The notes beneath the pieces are model-generated. The model ran no database searches. It worked only from the letters and a program-made list of their open reading frames with translations, and was not told where the DNA came from. 64,000 nt of DNA from Pseudonocardia endophytica (GTDB taxonomy: Bacteria > Actinomycetota > Actinomycetes > Mycobacteriales > Pseudonocardiaceae), in contig NZ_SMFZ01000001.1 in NCBI RefSeq assembly GCF_004339565.1, forward strand, positions 1,364,001-1,428,000, read 5' to 3'. How positions within the stretch are numbered: the first letter of the stretch is position 1; the number at the start of each line of letters is the position of its first letter. Positions 27,595 to 36,348 of this stretch are shown here, in pieces. A program made the position numbers and the translations under genes.

Positions 27595-28227
27595 TCACGC
27601 CGGTCGCTGAGGCAGGCCGTCCAGTTCATCCGCCGCGCGCTCCGCACGCTCGGCCGCCTCCCGCAGCAGCGTCGCCCGCTCCCGCAGCGACAACCGCGGA
27701 CCCGCGTGCACGTCCGGGTCCGCGTCCTCGTGACCCATCGCCCGCCGCGCGACGATCGCCGCCCGCTTCGCCGCCCGCCACGTCGGCTCGTCCCGATCGG
27801 ACAGCCCCAGCTCCGCCACGAACGTCCGCAGCGCCGACGCCGTCCAGCGCGCCGAGTCCTGCTGCGCGTCCCGCGAGTCCAGCCCGAGCCGGGCGACCCG
27901 CTCGGCGAGGGTGGCCACGTTCGCCCGCTCGCGCGCCTCGGCCTCCCACAGCACCCGCGCGAACTCGCCGAGCGTGACCGGCTCCCCGTCCGCCGACAAC
28001 GCCCGCGACTCCCCCACAACACCGGCGACGCCCTCCGCGGCGATCTGCTCCGCCAGCCGTGCGCCCAGCCACGCGGCACGCTCCGTGGCGAGCGCGAGCT
28101 GCGCCGGGAGCGCGATCGCCGGATGCGCCGCACCCAGCCGATCCGGCAGCGCCTCCACCGTCGGCAGCGCGGGCACGTCCCCGTCCGGCACCGCCGCCAC
28201 GGCGGGCCTGGTCTCATCACCCGCCAC
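27595..28227 (-). CDS. Hypothetical helical protein of the element
   Basis: The 210 residues are mostly charged and helical (LATERAAWLGARLAEQIAAE, EAEARERANVATLAERVARL, RLSLRERATLLREAAERAER). It is the last gene of the long leftward operon and its GTG lies within the preceding gene's 3' end (11-base overlap). No known domain is recognised. Confidence 0.5.
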   Translation of the reverse strand: MAGDETRPAVAAVPDGDVPALPTVEALPDRLGAAHPAIALPAQLALATERAAWLGARLAEQIAAEGVAGVVGESRALSADGEPVTLGEFARVLWEAEARERANVATLAERVARLGLDSRDAQQDSARWTASALRTFVAELGLSDRDEPTWRAAKRAAIVARRAMGHEDADPDVHAGPRLSLRERATLLREAAERAERAADELDGLPQRPA

Positions 28228-28462
28228 CGTTGATCACCCCCGCATCCGCGTCGTCGATCCAGTTGGCCGCCAACCACTCCGGGTCCGACAGCAGCTCCAC
28301 CGCGCCGAGCAGCGCGGCGTCGTGCACGTCGGTCGCCTCCCGCGCCGGGTACGGCAGCCGCGGCGCACCCGCTCGCTCGGCCAGCCGCCGAGCCGCCCGC
28401 AGCCGCTCCGGCGAGACCCCGCCGTCGCCGTCCACACTCTCGCCGCCGTCCACATCGGTCAC
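28217..28462 (-). CDS. Small hypothetical protein in coupled operon
   Basis: An 81-residue protein from GTG 28462, coupled to the XRE gene by GTGA. The segment LRAARRLAERAGAPRLPYPA and the acidic C-terminal EWLAANWIDDADAGV are protein-like but unrecognised. Confidence 0.5.
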   Translation of the reverse strand: MTDVDGGESVDGDGGVSPERLRAARRLAERAGAPRLPYPAREATDVHDAALLGAVELLSDPEWLAANWIDDADAGVINGGG

Positions 28463-28938
28463 CGCTCCGCCCTCCACTGCGCGTCCAACCCGGCCAGCAG
28501 ACGGCCCAGCGCCGCCGCACCCGCCGGATCCGCGGCCGGGCCGTCCAGCTCCGCGCGGGCCTGCGCGTACACACGCGCCCGCCGCGCCGACGGCGCCCGC
28601 CTGCGCCGCCACCGGCGCAAGCTCTCCCCCGCCGCGTCCTGCAGGACCAGGTCCAGGCGCGCCACCTCCACCGGCGAGCACCCGGCCCGCAGCACCTCCG
28701 CGATCCGGCGCGTCGACGTCTCCGACGGCCGCCGCGCGCCGGTCTCGATCCGCTTGATGGTGATCACATCGAACCCGGCCGCCGCGGCCAGGTCGCGCTG
28801 CGTCAACCCCGCCCGCACGCGCTCCACCTGCACCAACATGCCGACATCGCGGGCCAGCCGGGCACGCTCGTCCGGTGGGGTAGCTCCGACGCGCGTGCGC
28901 GTCCGGGTCGACTCGTCGGCCGGATGGTCGCCGGTCAT
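28459..28938 (-). CDS. XRE-family helix-turn-helix regulator
   Basis: This 159-residue protein has a Cro/C1-type HTH, RAGLTQRDLAAAAGFDVITI followed by KRIETGARRPSETSTRRIAE, at about residues 42-82. The C-terminal part is helical and basic. ATG 28938 overlaps the stop of the upstream zinc-finger gene (ATGA). It may regulate the replication operon in which it lies. Confidence 0.75.
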   Translation of the reverse strand: MTGDHPADESTRTRTRVGATPPDERARLARDVGMLVQVERVRAGLTQRDLAAAAGFDVITIKRIETGARRPSETSTRRIAEVLRAGCSPVEVARLDLVLQDAAGESLRRWRRRRAPSARRARVYAQARAELDGPAADPAGAAALGRLLAGLDAQWRAER

Positions 28939-29408
28939 CCTCGCCCCCTCTGCGCAGGTCCGGGGTGCATGCACACCGGCTCGTCGCCTCGGCATTCACA
29001 CCCAGGCAGCCGCGGGCCGACCGGCGGCTCGACCACGGTGACCTGGCCGCACCAGGGGCACGTCCAGCGCCCGCCCGGCGCCGGAACGCACGGCACGCGC
29101 TCCACGGCACGCGCGCACCCGGGCAGCTCGGCGAGACCGTGGCCCACCAGCGGCCGGGGCCGCGTCTGCGACGTGAACTGCTGATCGGGCAGCGGCGGCC
29201 ACGGGCGGCCTGCCGCGAGCTCCGCCGCCCGCACCCGGACCGCCTCCGCCCGGCCACGCGCCAGCCGCTCCGGGTCCGGGACCAGCGCGGCCAGCACCCA
29301 CGGCGGAAGGCTCCTCTGAGAGCCGCCGTGCGGGCCCCGCCCGGCCGGGGGTCCCGACGCACCGGCCCGGACCGGATCACCCGGCAGCGGCACATCAGGC
29401 GCCGTCAC
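28935..29408 (-). CDS. Zinc-finger protein of the element
   Basis: A 157-residue protein from GTG 29408. The C-terminus carries CPWCGQVTVVEPP then CECRGDEPVCMHPG, a plausible four-to-five ligand zinc site. The N-terminal part has PPWVLAALVPDPERLARGRA. It is coupled to both neighbours through GTGA and ATGA overlaps. The much longer open frame that extends upstream on this strand is a shadow of the replication genes. Confidence 0.55.
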   Translation of the reverse strand: MTAPDVPLPGDPVRAGASGPPAGRGPHGGSQRSLPPWVLAALVPDPERLARGRAEAVRVRAAELAAGRPWPPLPDQQFTSQTRPRPLVGHGLAELPGCARAVERVPCVPAPGGRWTCPWCGQVTVVEPPVGPRLPGCECRGDEPVCMHPGPAQRGRG

Positions 29409-29821
29409 GCGGGCACCGCGCGCGCAGCCGACAGCACCACGGCCGGACCCGGCAGGGCGGGCACCGGCCAGCCCACCGACCCGGCCCGCATCCGCAGCAG
29501 CCGGTACCGGTGCCGCGCGCGGATCCCGGCCGCGTGCACTGGGCCGCCGGACCCCAGCGCGGCCGCCCACGCAGCGAGCGCGTCCACCGCGGCGGCGTGC
29601 GCGGCGGCCAGGCCGTCCACCCGGCGGCGGCGCTCCGCGTGCAGCACTGGCGGTCCCGGCGAGCGCGTCCAGGCGCACTCCGCGTCCGGCGGGGCGGCGC
29701 AGCGCTCGCACGGCACGGCCAGCCGGTCCGGGGCGGGACCGAGCAGGCGCAGCGCCGCGGCGTACAGGACGGCGGGAGCAACCCCGTTCTTGTGTGACGT
29801 ATCCACGCAGGTCATCCCCAT
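29405..29821 (-). CDS. Small zinc-finger protein of phage/element type
   Basis: This 138-residue protein has a motif VPCERCAAPPDAECAWTRSP followed by H and R residues (LHAERRRRVDGL), matching the CxxC-x-A-x-x-C-H-x-x-R zinc domain found in actinophage and element proteins. It is the first gene after the iteron region and starts at ATG 29821. Confidence 0.55.
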   Translation of the reverse strand: MGMTCVDTSHKNGVAPAVLYAAALRLLGPAPDRLAVPCERCAAPPDAECAWTRSPGPPVLHAERRRRVDGLAAAHAAAVDALAAWAAALGSGGPVHAAGIRARHRYRLLRMRAGSVGWPVPALPGPAVVLSAARAVPA

Positions 29822-29884
29822 GATCGTGTTGGTGATCGGTCGCTATGAGCCCGTCGGGGCGGGCCGCGCGGCACGGGGATGGGT

Positions 29885-30150
29885 TGGAGGGTTGCCCTCC
29901 ACGTTGGAGGGCAGTTGGAGGGCAGTTGGAGGGTAGATGGAGGGTCTTGGAGGGTAGAGATGGAGGGTTTGACCTGCGAAAACGCTTCGCCCCATCTCTA
30001 TAGGTAGTTCGTGAGCTACACACACGCCCGCGCGCGCACACGCCCACGCACGGAAGGGACCGGACAACTACCCTCCATACCCTCCATATGCAGGTCAGAC
30101 CCTCCAGGCGCCCCTCCACACAACCCTCCAACGACTCGTCGTGCCCTCCA
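29885..30150. repeat. Convergent iteron array, putative replication origin
   Basis: TGGAGGG occurs seven times on the plus strand (starts 29885, 29905, 29916, 29927, 29938, 29948, 29961; mostly 11-base steps). It occurs inverted as CCCTCCA at 29895, 30071, 30080, 30100, 30112, 30124 and 30144. The innermost copies extend to a 17-base inverted pair, TGGAGGGTTTGACCTGC (29961-29977) and its near-complement at 30090-30106. Between them lie about 110 bases with an alternating purine-pyrimidine run (30016-30055). The array lies just after the prim-pol/helicase genes and before a zinc-finger gene; no protein-coding frame fits it. Confidence 0.8.
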
Positions 30151-30169
30151 CCCAGAGCCCCACCAGCGC

Positions 30170-31672
30170 TCACGGCGCATCCGAGGCCAGCACGACGCCG
30201 AACAGCGCCGCACGACGCTTCGCGTCGCGGGCACGCCCGTGCTTGATGCCGAACTGCTCGGCCAGCAGGCGCGACAGGTACGTCTGCGGGACCGGGCGCT
30301 CCCCCGCGCGCTCCATCCACGACCGGTAGTCCGGGTAGACGTCGGCGACCTCCACCCACCGCTCCGGGTCGACCTCGACCAGCCGCGCTTCCCTCCACTG
30401 CGCGAGCGCGCTGCCTTGGAACAGGTGCTCGCGGGTCCCGTCGGCCACCTCGACCGGCGGAGCCAGCCCGAGCCGCTGCCAGTTCGCGCAGCCGCGCACC
30501 GCCCACGCCAGCACCCCCGGCAGCTCGTGGTCGATCACCCAGGCGGTCAGCTTCGCCAGCTCCGTCGGCTCGATGCTGTGCAGCCACGGGATGACGTGCA
30601 GCGACTTCGCCGCCTCCGGCGACTCCGAGCCGAACCCGGGCATGTGTGTGCACGTCAGGTGCAGCTTGCCGACCGGGGCGAACTCGAACCACTCGTCGCG
30701 CATGTGCCGCGCGGCGACTGGCTGGCCCTCGACGATCGCGCCGACGATCTCCTCGTCGAGGCGGGCGTTGCGGACCGGCTCGTTCGCGACCAGCAGCCGC
30801 CGACCGACCATGCGCGCCAGGTCGTTCGGCACCTTGTTGTCGTTCAGGCTCTCGACGAGCGTCCCCTTCGGCACCGACTGCGCGTAGGTGCCGAACACGG
30901 CGCGCAGCACCCCGAACACGGCACGGCGAGCGTCCTTGGCCGGACCGTGGTGCACGGCCATCGCGTGCTCGTCGGTGCAGCCGGTCAGCGAGTAGCCCAC
31001 CCAGCGCTGCACGTACTCGCGCATCGCCGGGTCCGGCTGCAGCCGTTCGAGCAACCCCAGCCACTCCGGGCACTCCGTGTCCGCGTCGAACGGCACCGGC
31101 GTGTGCAGCATCATCAGCGCGGCCGGGTCCGGGCGGCCGAGCGTCGCCGCCGTCAGGTCCAGCACTCCGTTGCCGACGTTGAGCCGCATCGGCTCCCGGT
31201 CGAACTGGTCGCGCAGCACCGACAGGCGCCGCGTGCCGGTGGCCTCCATCGTCATCGCCGTGTGCGCGGCCAGCGTTCGCCGAGTGCGCACATAGGCGAG
31301 GAACCGCGCACGGTCCGACTTCTTGTCGAGCGCGTGATCGGCCGGTTCGGCAGCCGGGTCCGCCGCGAACGCGTCGTAGGACCGCGACGGCACGTCCGGG
31401 TCCGGGCTGTAGTGCCGTGCCTCCGTCTCCGGCAGCCGGTCGAGCGTCGCCCGCGCCCGGTGCAGAACCTCGGTGGCCGCGCCGTCGGTCGACCAGTGCC
31501 GCCCGGTCCAGTACGCCCACGCCCGCGCGTCGGCGATCCACCGCAGCTCGTCGCCGTAGTGGTCCACCAGCCGGTCCCCGTCGGACTGGCCGTCCCAGCT
31601 CCGCTGGCGATACTTGGTCAACATCGCGACCCGGACCCGCGGGTCCATCGGTCGTCCCTGGCCCGCGGTCAT
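30170..31672 (-). CDS. P4/D5-type SF3 replication protein with degenerate ATPase motifs
   Basis: A 500-residue protein resembling the C-terminal half of phage P4-type primase-helicases: a D5_N-like region (YWTGRHWSTD, ARFLAYVRTRRTLAAHTAMT) and an SF3 core ending RPVPQTYLSRLLAEQFGIKH. The ATPase residues look lost. Walker A is GPAKDARR at 243-250 where GxxxxGK[ST] is expected. The sensor-1 segment is LHLTCTHMP instead of LxLATNHxP. The arginine-finger stretch reads SPEAAKSLHVIPW without the usual paired arginines. It is coupled to the prim-pol gene (ATGA) and followed by the iterons, so it probably still acts in origin recognition. Confidence 0.82.
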   Translation of the reverse strand: MTAGQGRPMDPRVRVAMLTKYRQRSWDGQSDGDRLVDHYGDELRWIADARAWAYWTGRHWSTDGAATEVLHRARATLDRLPETEARHYSPDPDVPSRSYDAFAADPAAEPADHALDKKSDRARFLAYVRTRRTLAAHTAMTMEATGTRRLSVLRDQFDREPMRLNVGNGVLDLTAATLGRPDPAALMMLHTPVPFDADTECPEWLGLLERLQPDPAMREYVQRWVGYSLTGCTDEHAMAVHHGPAKDARRAVFGVLRAVFGTYAQSVPKGTLVESLNDNKVPNDLARMVGRRLLVANEPVRNARLDEEIVGAIVEGQPVAARHMRDEWFEFAPVGKLHLTCTHMPGFGSESPEAAKSLHVIPWLHSIEPTELAKLTAWVIDHELPGVLAWAVRGCANWQRLGLAPPVEVADGTREHLFQGSALAQWREARLVEVDPERWVEVADVYPDYRSWMERAGERPVPQTYLSRLLAEQFGIKHGRARDAKRRAALFGVVLASDAP

Positions 31673-32712
31673 GCCCACACCCCCAGCATCCGGGCCGCCT
31701 CCGCCCGCTCGCCGGGATCGGCGATCGAGTCCAGCAGCCGAGTGATCCCCTGCTCGCACGTGCACACCCGGCGCTGCTCCGGGGTCGCCGACGCCAGGAG
31801 CAGCCCGACCGCCTCCGGTCGGCGCATCCGGTCGAACTCCCCGCCCGCCATGCCCTCGTCGGCGCGATCGGCGACCGCCCGGACGTAGACCGCCCGCAGG
31901 TGCGCGAGCGCTTCCCGCACCCCGTGGTGGCCCATCTCGCCGAGCCGCAGCAGCCCGAGCACATGCCCCCGGGCATGCTCGAACCGGGAACCACCCTCCC
32001 GGCCGCCCACAGCGCTCTCGGCGGCTGTCAGACGCCGCTGCACGGCCGTGCACGGCGGCCCCGGCTCCAACGCCCGAACCCACGCGGACCAGTCGCCCTC
32101 CGCCAGCGACAACGGCTCCGGCCGGTCCCCGCCGGACGCGGCCAGCAGCGCCAGCCACTCCGGCGGCAGCTCCGGCAGCTCCGCCGGAGACGGGACCCGG
32201 GAGGCAACCCGCCCGGCCGGGTCGATCCACTGCACCGGCCGACCGGCGTCCGCACCGTTGCGCGACGGCGCCGCCACGCTGTACCGGTGATGCGGCTGGA
32301 TCACCTCGACGCCGGGCAGGGCGGTCACCAGCCGGGCGCCGTCGCCGCGGAACAGGTAGCGCCCGGACGGGTTCCCCGCACCCCGGCTCGACAGCCGCCA
32401 CGTCGCCGGTAGGGCGACCCCGGCCCGCCGAGCCTGCTCGGCGATCGTGTCCGCGCCGCGCTTGTCGCCGTAGTGATCGACGTCGAGCGCGACCTGTCCG
32501 GGCGCCATCCGTAGCGCCACGTTCGCGTTCGGCCGGTCCTCCGCCCACGCCCAGAGGTCGGCGAACGAGGGCAGCGGGGCGCTGTAGCCGGTCGTCCCGC
32601 GCGGCGGCGGGAACTTCCGTCCCGGCGGCAGCGGCAGCACCCCACGCCAGCCCGCCGACCACAGCACCTCGAACGAGTCCGCGAATGGCCGCGTCTGCGT
32701 CGCCGCGCTCAC
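31669..32712 (-). CDS. Bifunctional DNA primase/polymerase (prim-pol) domain protein
   Basis: A 347-residue archaeo-eukaryotic-type primase. The metal-binding motif is VALDVDHYGDKRGADT (DxD, about residue 78), with WRLSSRGAGNPSGRYLF and the basic HHRYSVAAPSRN following, as in prim-pol N-terminal domains of element replication proteins. The C-terminal 120 residues are helical with a Cys pair (RRVCTCEQG). GTG 32712 is coupled to the gene upstream (GTGA). With the SF3-like protein it forms a split P4-alpha-type replication module. Confidence 0.88.
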   Translation of the reverse strand: MSAATQTRPFADSFEVLWSAGWRGVLPLPPGRKFPPPRGTTGYSAPLPSFADLWAWAEDRPNANVALRMAPGQVALDVDHYGDKRGADTIAEQARRAGVALPATWRLSSRGAGNPSGRYLFRGDGARLVTALPGVEVIQPHHRYSVAAPSRNGADAGRPVQWIDPAGRVASRVPSPAELPELPPEWLALLAASGGDRPEPLSLAEGDWSAWVRALEPGPPCTAVQRRLTAAESAVGGREGGSRFEHARGHVLGLLRLGEMGHHGVREALAHLRAVYVRAVADRADEGMAGGEFDRMRRPEAVGLLLASATPEQRRVCTCEQGITRLLDSIADPGERAEAARMLGVWA

Positions 32713-33107
32713 CGGACACCCACCGGGGTCGGGGTGTCGTCGACGACCGCGCCGCACGGCTCGCCGTCGAACCGGAACACACGGACCAGCACGTCCCGTC
32801 CCGCGAGGCAGGCTGAACGGACCTCGACCGACCACCGACGCCGTGATCGGCGGCCCGGCGAGATCCGGTGCCCGGTCGCATCCTCGACGTCGGCGCGCTC
32901 GACGTCCGCGAGCGGGCGCACGACCGTCCAGCCGGACGGGCGCCCGGTGAGATCGGCCAGGTCCCGCTCCCGGCGGGCCCGCGACGCCTCGAAGATCGGG
33001 CAGTCGTCGGCGTGCCGCTCGACGAGGCCGAGCGGGTGCGGGCGATCAGCGCCGCAGCAGGTGAGGGATGCGTCGCCGCCCGCGGGGCGGCTATTCTGGT
33101 CGTGCAC
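32709..33107 (-). CDS. Small cysteine-containing protein before the primase
   Basis: A 132-residue protein from GTG 33107 with GGGAG just upstream. It has SLTCCGADRPHPLGLVERHA followed by DDCPIFEASR, a possible zinc site, then a beta-rich C-terminal half (WSVEVRSACLAGRDVLVRVF). It is coupled to the prim-pol gene by GTGA. No known family. Confidence 0.55.
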   Translation of the reverse strand: MHDQNSRPAGGDASLTCCGADRPHPLGLVERHADDCPIFEASRARRERDLADLTGRPSGWTVVRPLADVERADVEDATGHRISPGRRSRRRWSVEVRSACLAGRDVLVRVFRFDGEPCGAVVDDTPTPVGVR

Positions 33108-33186
33108 GATGAACTCCCGTTCGGAGGTCGCGCGGGCCGGGGGTCCCGGGGATCGAGCCGCAGATGTGGCCCCGCCAGCGCGATGT

Positions 33187-33219
33187 AAAACGCCCGCCCG
33201 GTTCGCACCCGGGCGGGCG
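33187..33219 (-). terminator. Rho-independent terminator inside the element
   Basis: On the minus strand a GC-rich 11-base stem (CGCCCGCCCGG pairs with CCGGGCGGGCG, six- to seven-base loop) is followed directly by TTTTAC. It lies ten bases after the stop of the 33229 gene and separates it from the replication operon. Confidence 0.85.
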
Positions 33220-33228
33220 TCGTGCTGT

Positions 33229-34005
33229 TCAGGACGTGGACGGCTTGCGGCGCAGCCACGTGGTGCCGGGACCGGCGTCCGGGGATGCGGCGGGCGCCGA
33301 CGGCGGCAGACCCGCCAGACGGCGCAGCTCGTCCACGACGGCCCCGTAATCCGGCCGCTCGTCGTGGCTCGACAGGTAGCCGCCGAACCGCACCACCTGC
33401 TCGACGGCGGCCGCTGTGACCGGCTCCACCCCGTCCAGGCGGCCCGCGCCGCGCAACCGTCCGAACAGTCCGGCCGGGGCACGGCCGCCCGCCGGGTCCG
33501 GCTGGTCCGCGGGGCGGCCCGGACCGCCGAGCACCGGGTCCGCGGGTCGCGGCCGCCAGAAGAGGCGATCACCCTCGACCACCAGCTCGCGAGTACGGAC
33601 CAGCCGCCGCGCCCACATCACCGCGGGCCGCGCCGTCGGCCAGGTCCGGCCGACGGACTGCTCGGCGCGCACCATCTCGGCGACCCGCGCGCACACCCGC
33701 TCGGCGACGTCCGGGTCGTCGGTGAGGCGCCCGGCATAGACGTCCAGCGGGTCCGTACCGAGGTTCAGGTCCCGGCCCCAGGCGATCACCAGGGCGGCCG
33801 TGAGCGGTTCACGCACCGAGCCGCTGGAATAGGCGTCCCGCCGCGCAGCGACGATCGTGTCGTCCGGCTCGATCGTCCACAGCCCGGCGCCGTGGATCTG
33901 GCCGGGCAGCAGTTCCTCGACGGTGCGAACCGGCTGCGGGCCGAGAGCCGCGCGGACGTGGCGGCCGACGTCGACCCGGCGCGGTAGATCGAATGCGGCG
34001 GTCAC
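33229..34005 (-). CDS. Hypothetical protein of the element
   Basis: This 258-residue protein has a globular N-terminal half (RRVDVGRHVRAALGPQPVRT, AALVIAWGRDLNLGTDPLDV, RTWPTARPAVMWARRLVRTR) and a Pro/Ala-rich C-terminal half. A terminator follows its stop. It is coupled by ATGA to the small gene upstream. No recognised domain. Confidence 0.55.
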   Translation of the reverse strand: MTAAFDLPRRVDVGRHVRAALGPQPVRTVEELLPGQIHGAGLWTIEPDDTIVAARRDAYSSGSVREPLTAALVIAWGRDLNLGTDPLDVYAGRLTDDPDVAERVCARVAEMVRAEQSVGRTWPTARPAVMWARRLVRTRELVVEGDRLFWRPRPADPVLGGPGRPADQPDPAGGRAPAGLFGRLRGAGRLDGVEPVTAAAVEQVVRFGGYLSSHDERPDYGAVVDELRRLAGLPPSAPAASPDAGPGTTWLRRKPSTS

Positions 34006-34268
34006 GACGCCACCGCCTGCACGCCGGGGCGCTGCTCGGCGGCCACGGCCGCGGGGCGCAGCAGCACCGCGAGCCGGTCGCGCTGGTCCGGTGACAACGG
34101 GGGTGCGTCGGCGACGGCCGCGGCGACGGCGGCCAGGTAAGACTCCCCGCGCCAGTTGTCGCGCGCGGCGCGGGTACGGGGATCGTTGGGGCCGTACTGG
34201 CGGACGGCGGAGGCCATCTGGCCCTGCGCCTTGCGCGCCTCCGGCGAGGATGTGGGACGAGCTGACAC
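34002..34268 (-). CDS. Small hypothetical protein, first gene of a leftward pair
   Basis: An 88-residue protein from GTG 34268, with CCGGAG nine bases upstream; a longer frame to 34313 exists. The segment SPEARKAQGQMASAVRQYGP then NWRGESYLAAVAAAVADAPP is protein-like. Between it and the gene at 34463 are 194 bases with an imperfect GC-rich hairpin near 34386-34440 and no gene. Confidence 0.5.
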   Translation of the reverse strand: MSARPTSSPEARKAQGQMASAVRQYGPNDPRTRAARDNWRGESYLAAVAAAVADAPPLSPDQRDRLAVLLRPAAVAAEQRPGVQAVAS

Positions 34269-34462
34269 GGGATGCTCCGGAGCGTCACAGACCGTCCGGA
34301 CACCCGGGCGCAAGCGTTGCCGCGCATGGTGTGACCAGGCGATCTATGGCTACCCGGACAGGGCCCTTACGTCCCTGCGAGGCAGATGTCTCTGGCGCGT
34401 CGCGCCAGGCCCCAGCCCGCGAGCGGCCCGCCTACGCGCGGGCCGCCACGAACAGGTGAATG

Positions 34463-34882
34463 CTAGCAGCGGTCAGCGGTCGGCCGGTCCGACTCGCCCG
34501 GCGCGTCGAGCATCCGCAACGTGAGGTCCCGGCCCGCGGCCGCGCACTCGTCGAGCGCGGCCATCAGCCGGTTGTGCCGCACCCGCGGCGACGCCTCGCA
34601 CGTCGGGCACGTGATCGTGTAGCCGCGCCGAGTCTCGGTGATCCCGCCTCGCAGCCGCACCCGCCCGCCGTCGTCGACCAGCCGGGCCGCAGCCCGGTCG
34701 TTGCCCTCGGCCATGTTGGACACCGTGTGCTCGTGCTCGTGCTCGGCATCCAGCCCGCCAGGCGGGCGCATCACGTGCTCGGTGAGGCTCGCCCACCCGC
34801 CGGAGGTCTCACGGAACCAGCGGTCGATCACCCGCACACCGGACTCCGGGCAGTCGCAGACGATCCGCGTGACGTCGTTCAT
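34463..34882 (-). CDS. Cysteine-containing protein coupled to the integrase
   Basis: A 139-residue protein from ATG 34882, which overlaps the integrase stop (ATGA). Cysteines are in IVCDCPESG and TITCPTCEASP, so zinc binding is likely. Because it is made with the integrase, it is a candidate recombination directionality factor, but no similarity supports that. Confidence 0.6.
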   Translation of the reverse strand: MNDVTRIVCDCPESGVRVIDRWFRETSGGWASLTEHVMRPPGGLDAEHEHEHTVSNMAEGNDRAAARLVDDGGRVRLRGGITETRRGYTITCPTCEASPRVRHNRLMAALDECAAAGRDLTLRMLDAPGESDRPTADRC

Positions 34883-36348
34883 CGCGCCTTCCAGATGATC
34901 TCCACCGTCTCCGGCCGGAACGTGCGCGAGCCCCGCCCCACCGCGTGCAGCCGGACCTCGGCGAGCACGTCGAGCACCGCGCGGCGACGGTCCCGGGTCA
35001 GCTCGTCCCACGCGGCCGCGACGTCGTCGGCGCGCACCAGAGCGCCGAGCTTGTCCACCATGCCAGCGTCCGCGATCCGGCCCTCGATGCTCTCGATCTT
35101 CTCGACCAGCGGCGCCCGCATCGCGCGGTACTCCCGCGGGGGCAGGGGCTCCTCGGCGCCCCCGCCGAACTCGGCGGCCAGCGCGTCCAACCGGGCGCGC
35201 AGCACCGTTGCCTCCTCCCGCAGCGCGGGCACGTCGGCGCGCTTGTGGTCCACCAGCAGGTCCCGCGCGTCCGGGCGGGACAGCCGGGCCACCACGACGT
35301 CGCTTACGTACTGGTCCGCCGGGGCGGCCAGCCGGTTGACGTGCGTGCCCGGCACGTCCGGGCGCTGGTCGGGCAGCAGTTGCGTTGTGCGGCATCGGTA
35401 GACCGGCTTGCCGTGCGACGCGCCGCCGCCGTGGACGAGCGCGCCGCACCCGTCCAGGCCGCACAACGCGACACCGGACAGGAAGTGCTTGCCCATCGCC
35501 GTCGGACCTCCGGTCGTGCGCGCACTGTCGCTGAGCAGGGTGCGGGTCGCGCGCCATGTCGACTCGTCGACCACGCCGTCCCAGCACGCCTGACCCATGA
35601 TCTCGCCCTTGTGCGCGCGCAGACCCGCGTTGCGCGGGTTGAGCAGCACCCGGCGCACCGCGTCCCCCCGCCACGGACTCCGCTCGCCCAGGTGGGCGTG
35701 CCGGTATGGCCGCTGCGCGGTCGTGAACCCGGCCCGGTTCCACTGGCGGGCTACGCCGCGAAGCGTCTCACCGGCCAGCACGGCGGCGTATGCGTCGCGC
35801 AGCGCTGCCGCCTCGTCCTCGACGATCGACAGGCCGTCGGCTGTGTAGCCGAACGCGCGCCGCCCGCCGATCCACCGGCCGTTCTCGGCCGCCTGCTGCG
35901 CGGCCGACCGCTGCCGGTCCGCCTTCTGGTCGATCTCGTGCTGCGCGACCGAACCGAGGACGTCGATCGCCAGCCGCCCGGCGGGGGTCGTCGGGTCCAT
36001 GTCCGAGCCACGGCACAGCGCGATCATGACTCCGGCGTCGCGGCACGCCTCGACCAGCGCGAGCCGGTCGCGGGCGTTGCGCACCAGCCGGTCCAGGCTC
36101 CACGCCACGATGACGTCCACCCCGCCGGAGCGGACCAGGTCGAGCAGCGCGCGGAACAGCGGGCGCGGCTTCCGTCCGGCCGCGCTGGCGTCGTTCTCGC
36201 AGAACGGCGCGCGGGCCAGCGTCCAGCCGCGACCCTCGATCAGTGCGAGGCAGTCGACCCGCTGGCGCTCGACGCCCAGGCCCTCACCGCTACGGTCCGA
36301 GCTGATGCGCAGGTAGGGCACGGCACGTCCGCCGCGGTGAATCGCCAC
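34879..36348 (-). CDS. int: Large serine integrase of the element
   Basis: This 489-residue protein begins with the resolvase catalytic domain: VPYLRISSDRSGEGLGVERQ contains the nucleophilic Ser, with VIVAWSLDRLVRNARDRLAL and DVLGSVAQHEIDQKADRQRS following. The recombinase domain (GGRRAFGYTADGLSIVEDEA through VRRVLLNPRNAGLRAHKGEI) comes next. Then a zinc-ribbon-like part (LCGLDGCGALVHGG, YRCR) and a coiled coil (residues about 375-440). GTG 36348 lies at the tip of attR, so gene and attachment site are adjacent, as usual. It should catalyse integration at the GT core in yifB. Confidence 0.93.
   Translation of the reverse strand: MAIHRGGRAVPYLRISSDRSGEGLGVERQRVDCLALIEGRGWTLARAPFCENDASAAGRKPRPLFRALLDLVRSGGVDVIVAWSLDRLVRNARDRLALVEACRDAGVMIALCRGSDMDPTTPAGRLAIDVLGSVAQHEIDQKADRQRSAAQQAAENGRWIGGRRAFGYTADGLSIVEDEAAALRDAYAAVLAGETLRGVARQWNRAGFTTAQRPYRHAHLGERSPWRGDAVRRVLLNPRNAGLRAHKGEIMGQACWDGVVDESTWRATRTLLSDSARTTGGPTAMGKHFLSGVALCGLDGCGALVHGGGASHGKPVYRCRTTQLLPDQRPDVPGTHVNRLAAPADQYVSDVVVARLSRPDARDLLVDHKRADVPALREEATVLRARLDALAAEFGGGAEEPLPPREYRAMRAPLVEKIESIEGRIADAGMVDKLGALVRADDVAAAWDELTRDRRRAVLDVLAEVRLHAVGRGSRTFRPETVEIIWKAR

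Noticed and set aside
28935..31994. A 1019-residue continuous minus-strand frame
   Set aside because: It overlaps the SF3-like and prim-pol genes in another frame; only its last 157 residues, from GTG 29408, look like a real coupled gene.
17641..36347. A complete actinomycete conjugative element or complete prophage
   Set aside because: No FtsK/TraB-type ATPase, relaxase, portal, major capsid or terminase was seen in any frame I could read, so neither label is supported.
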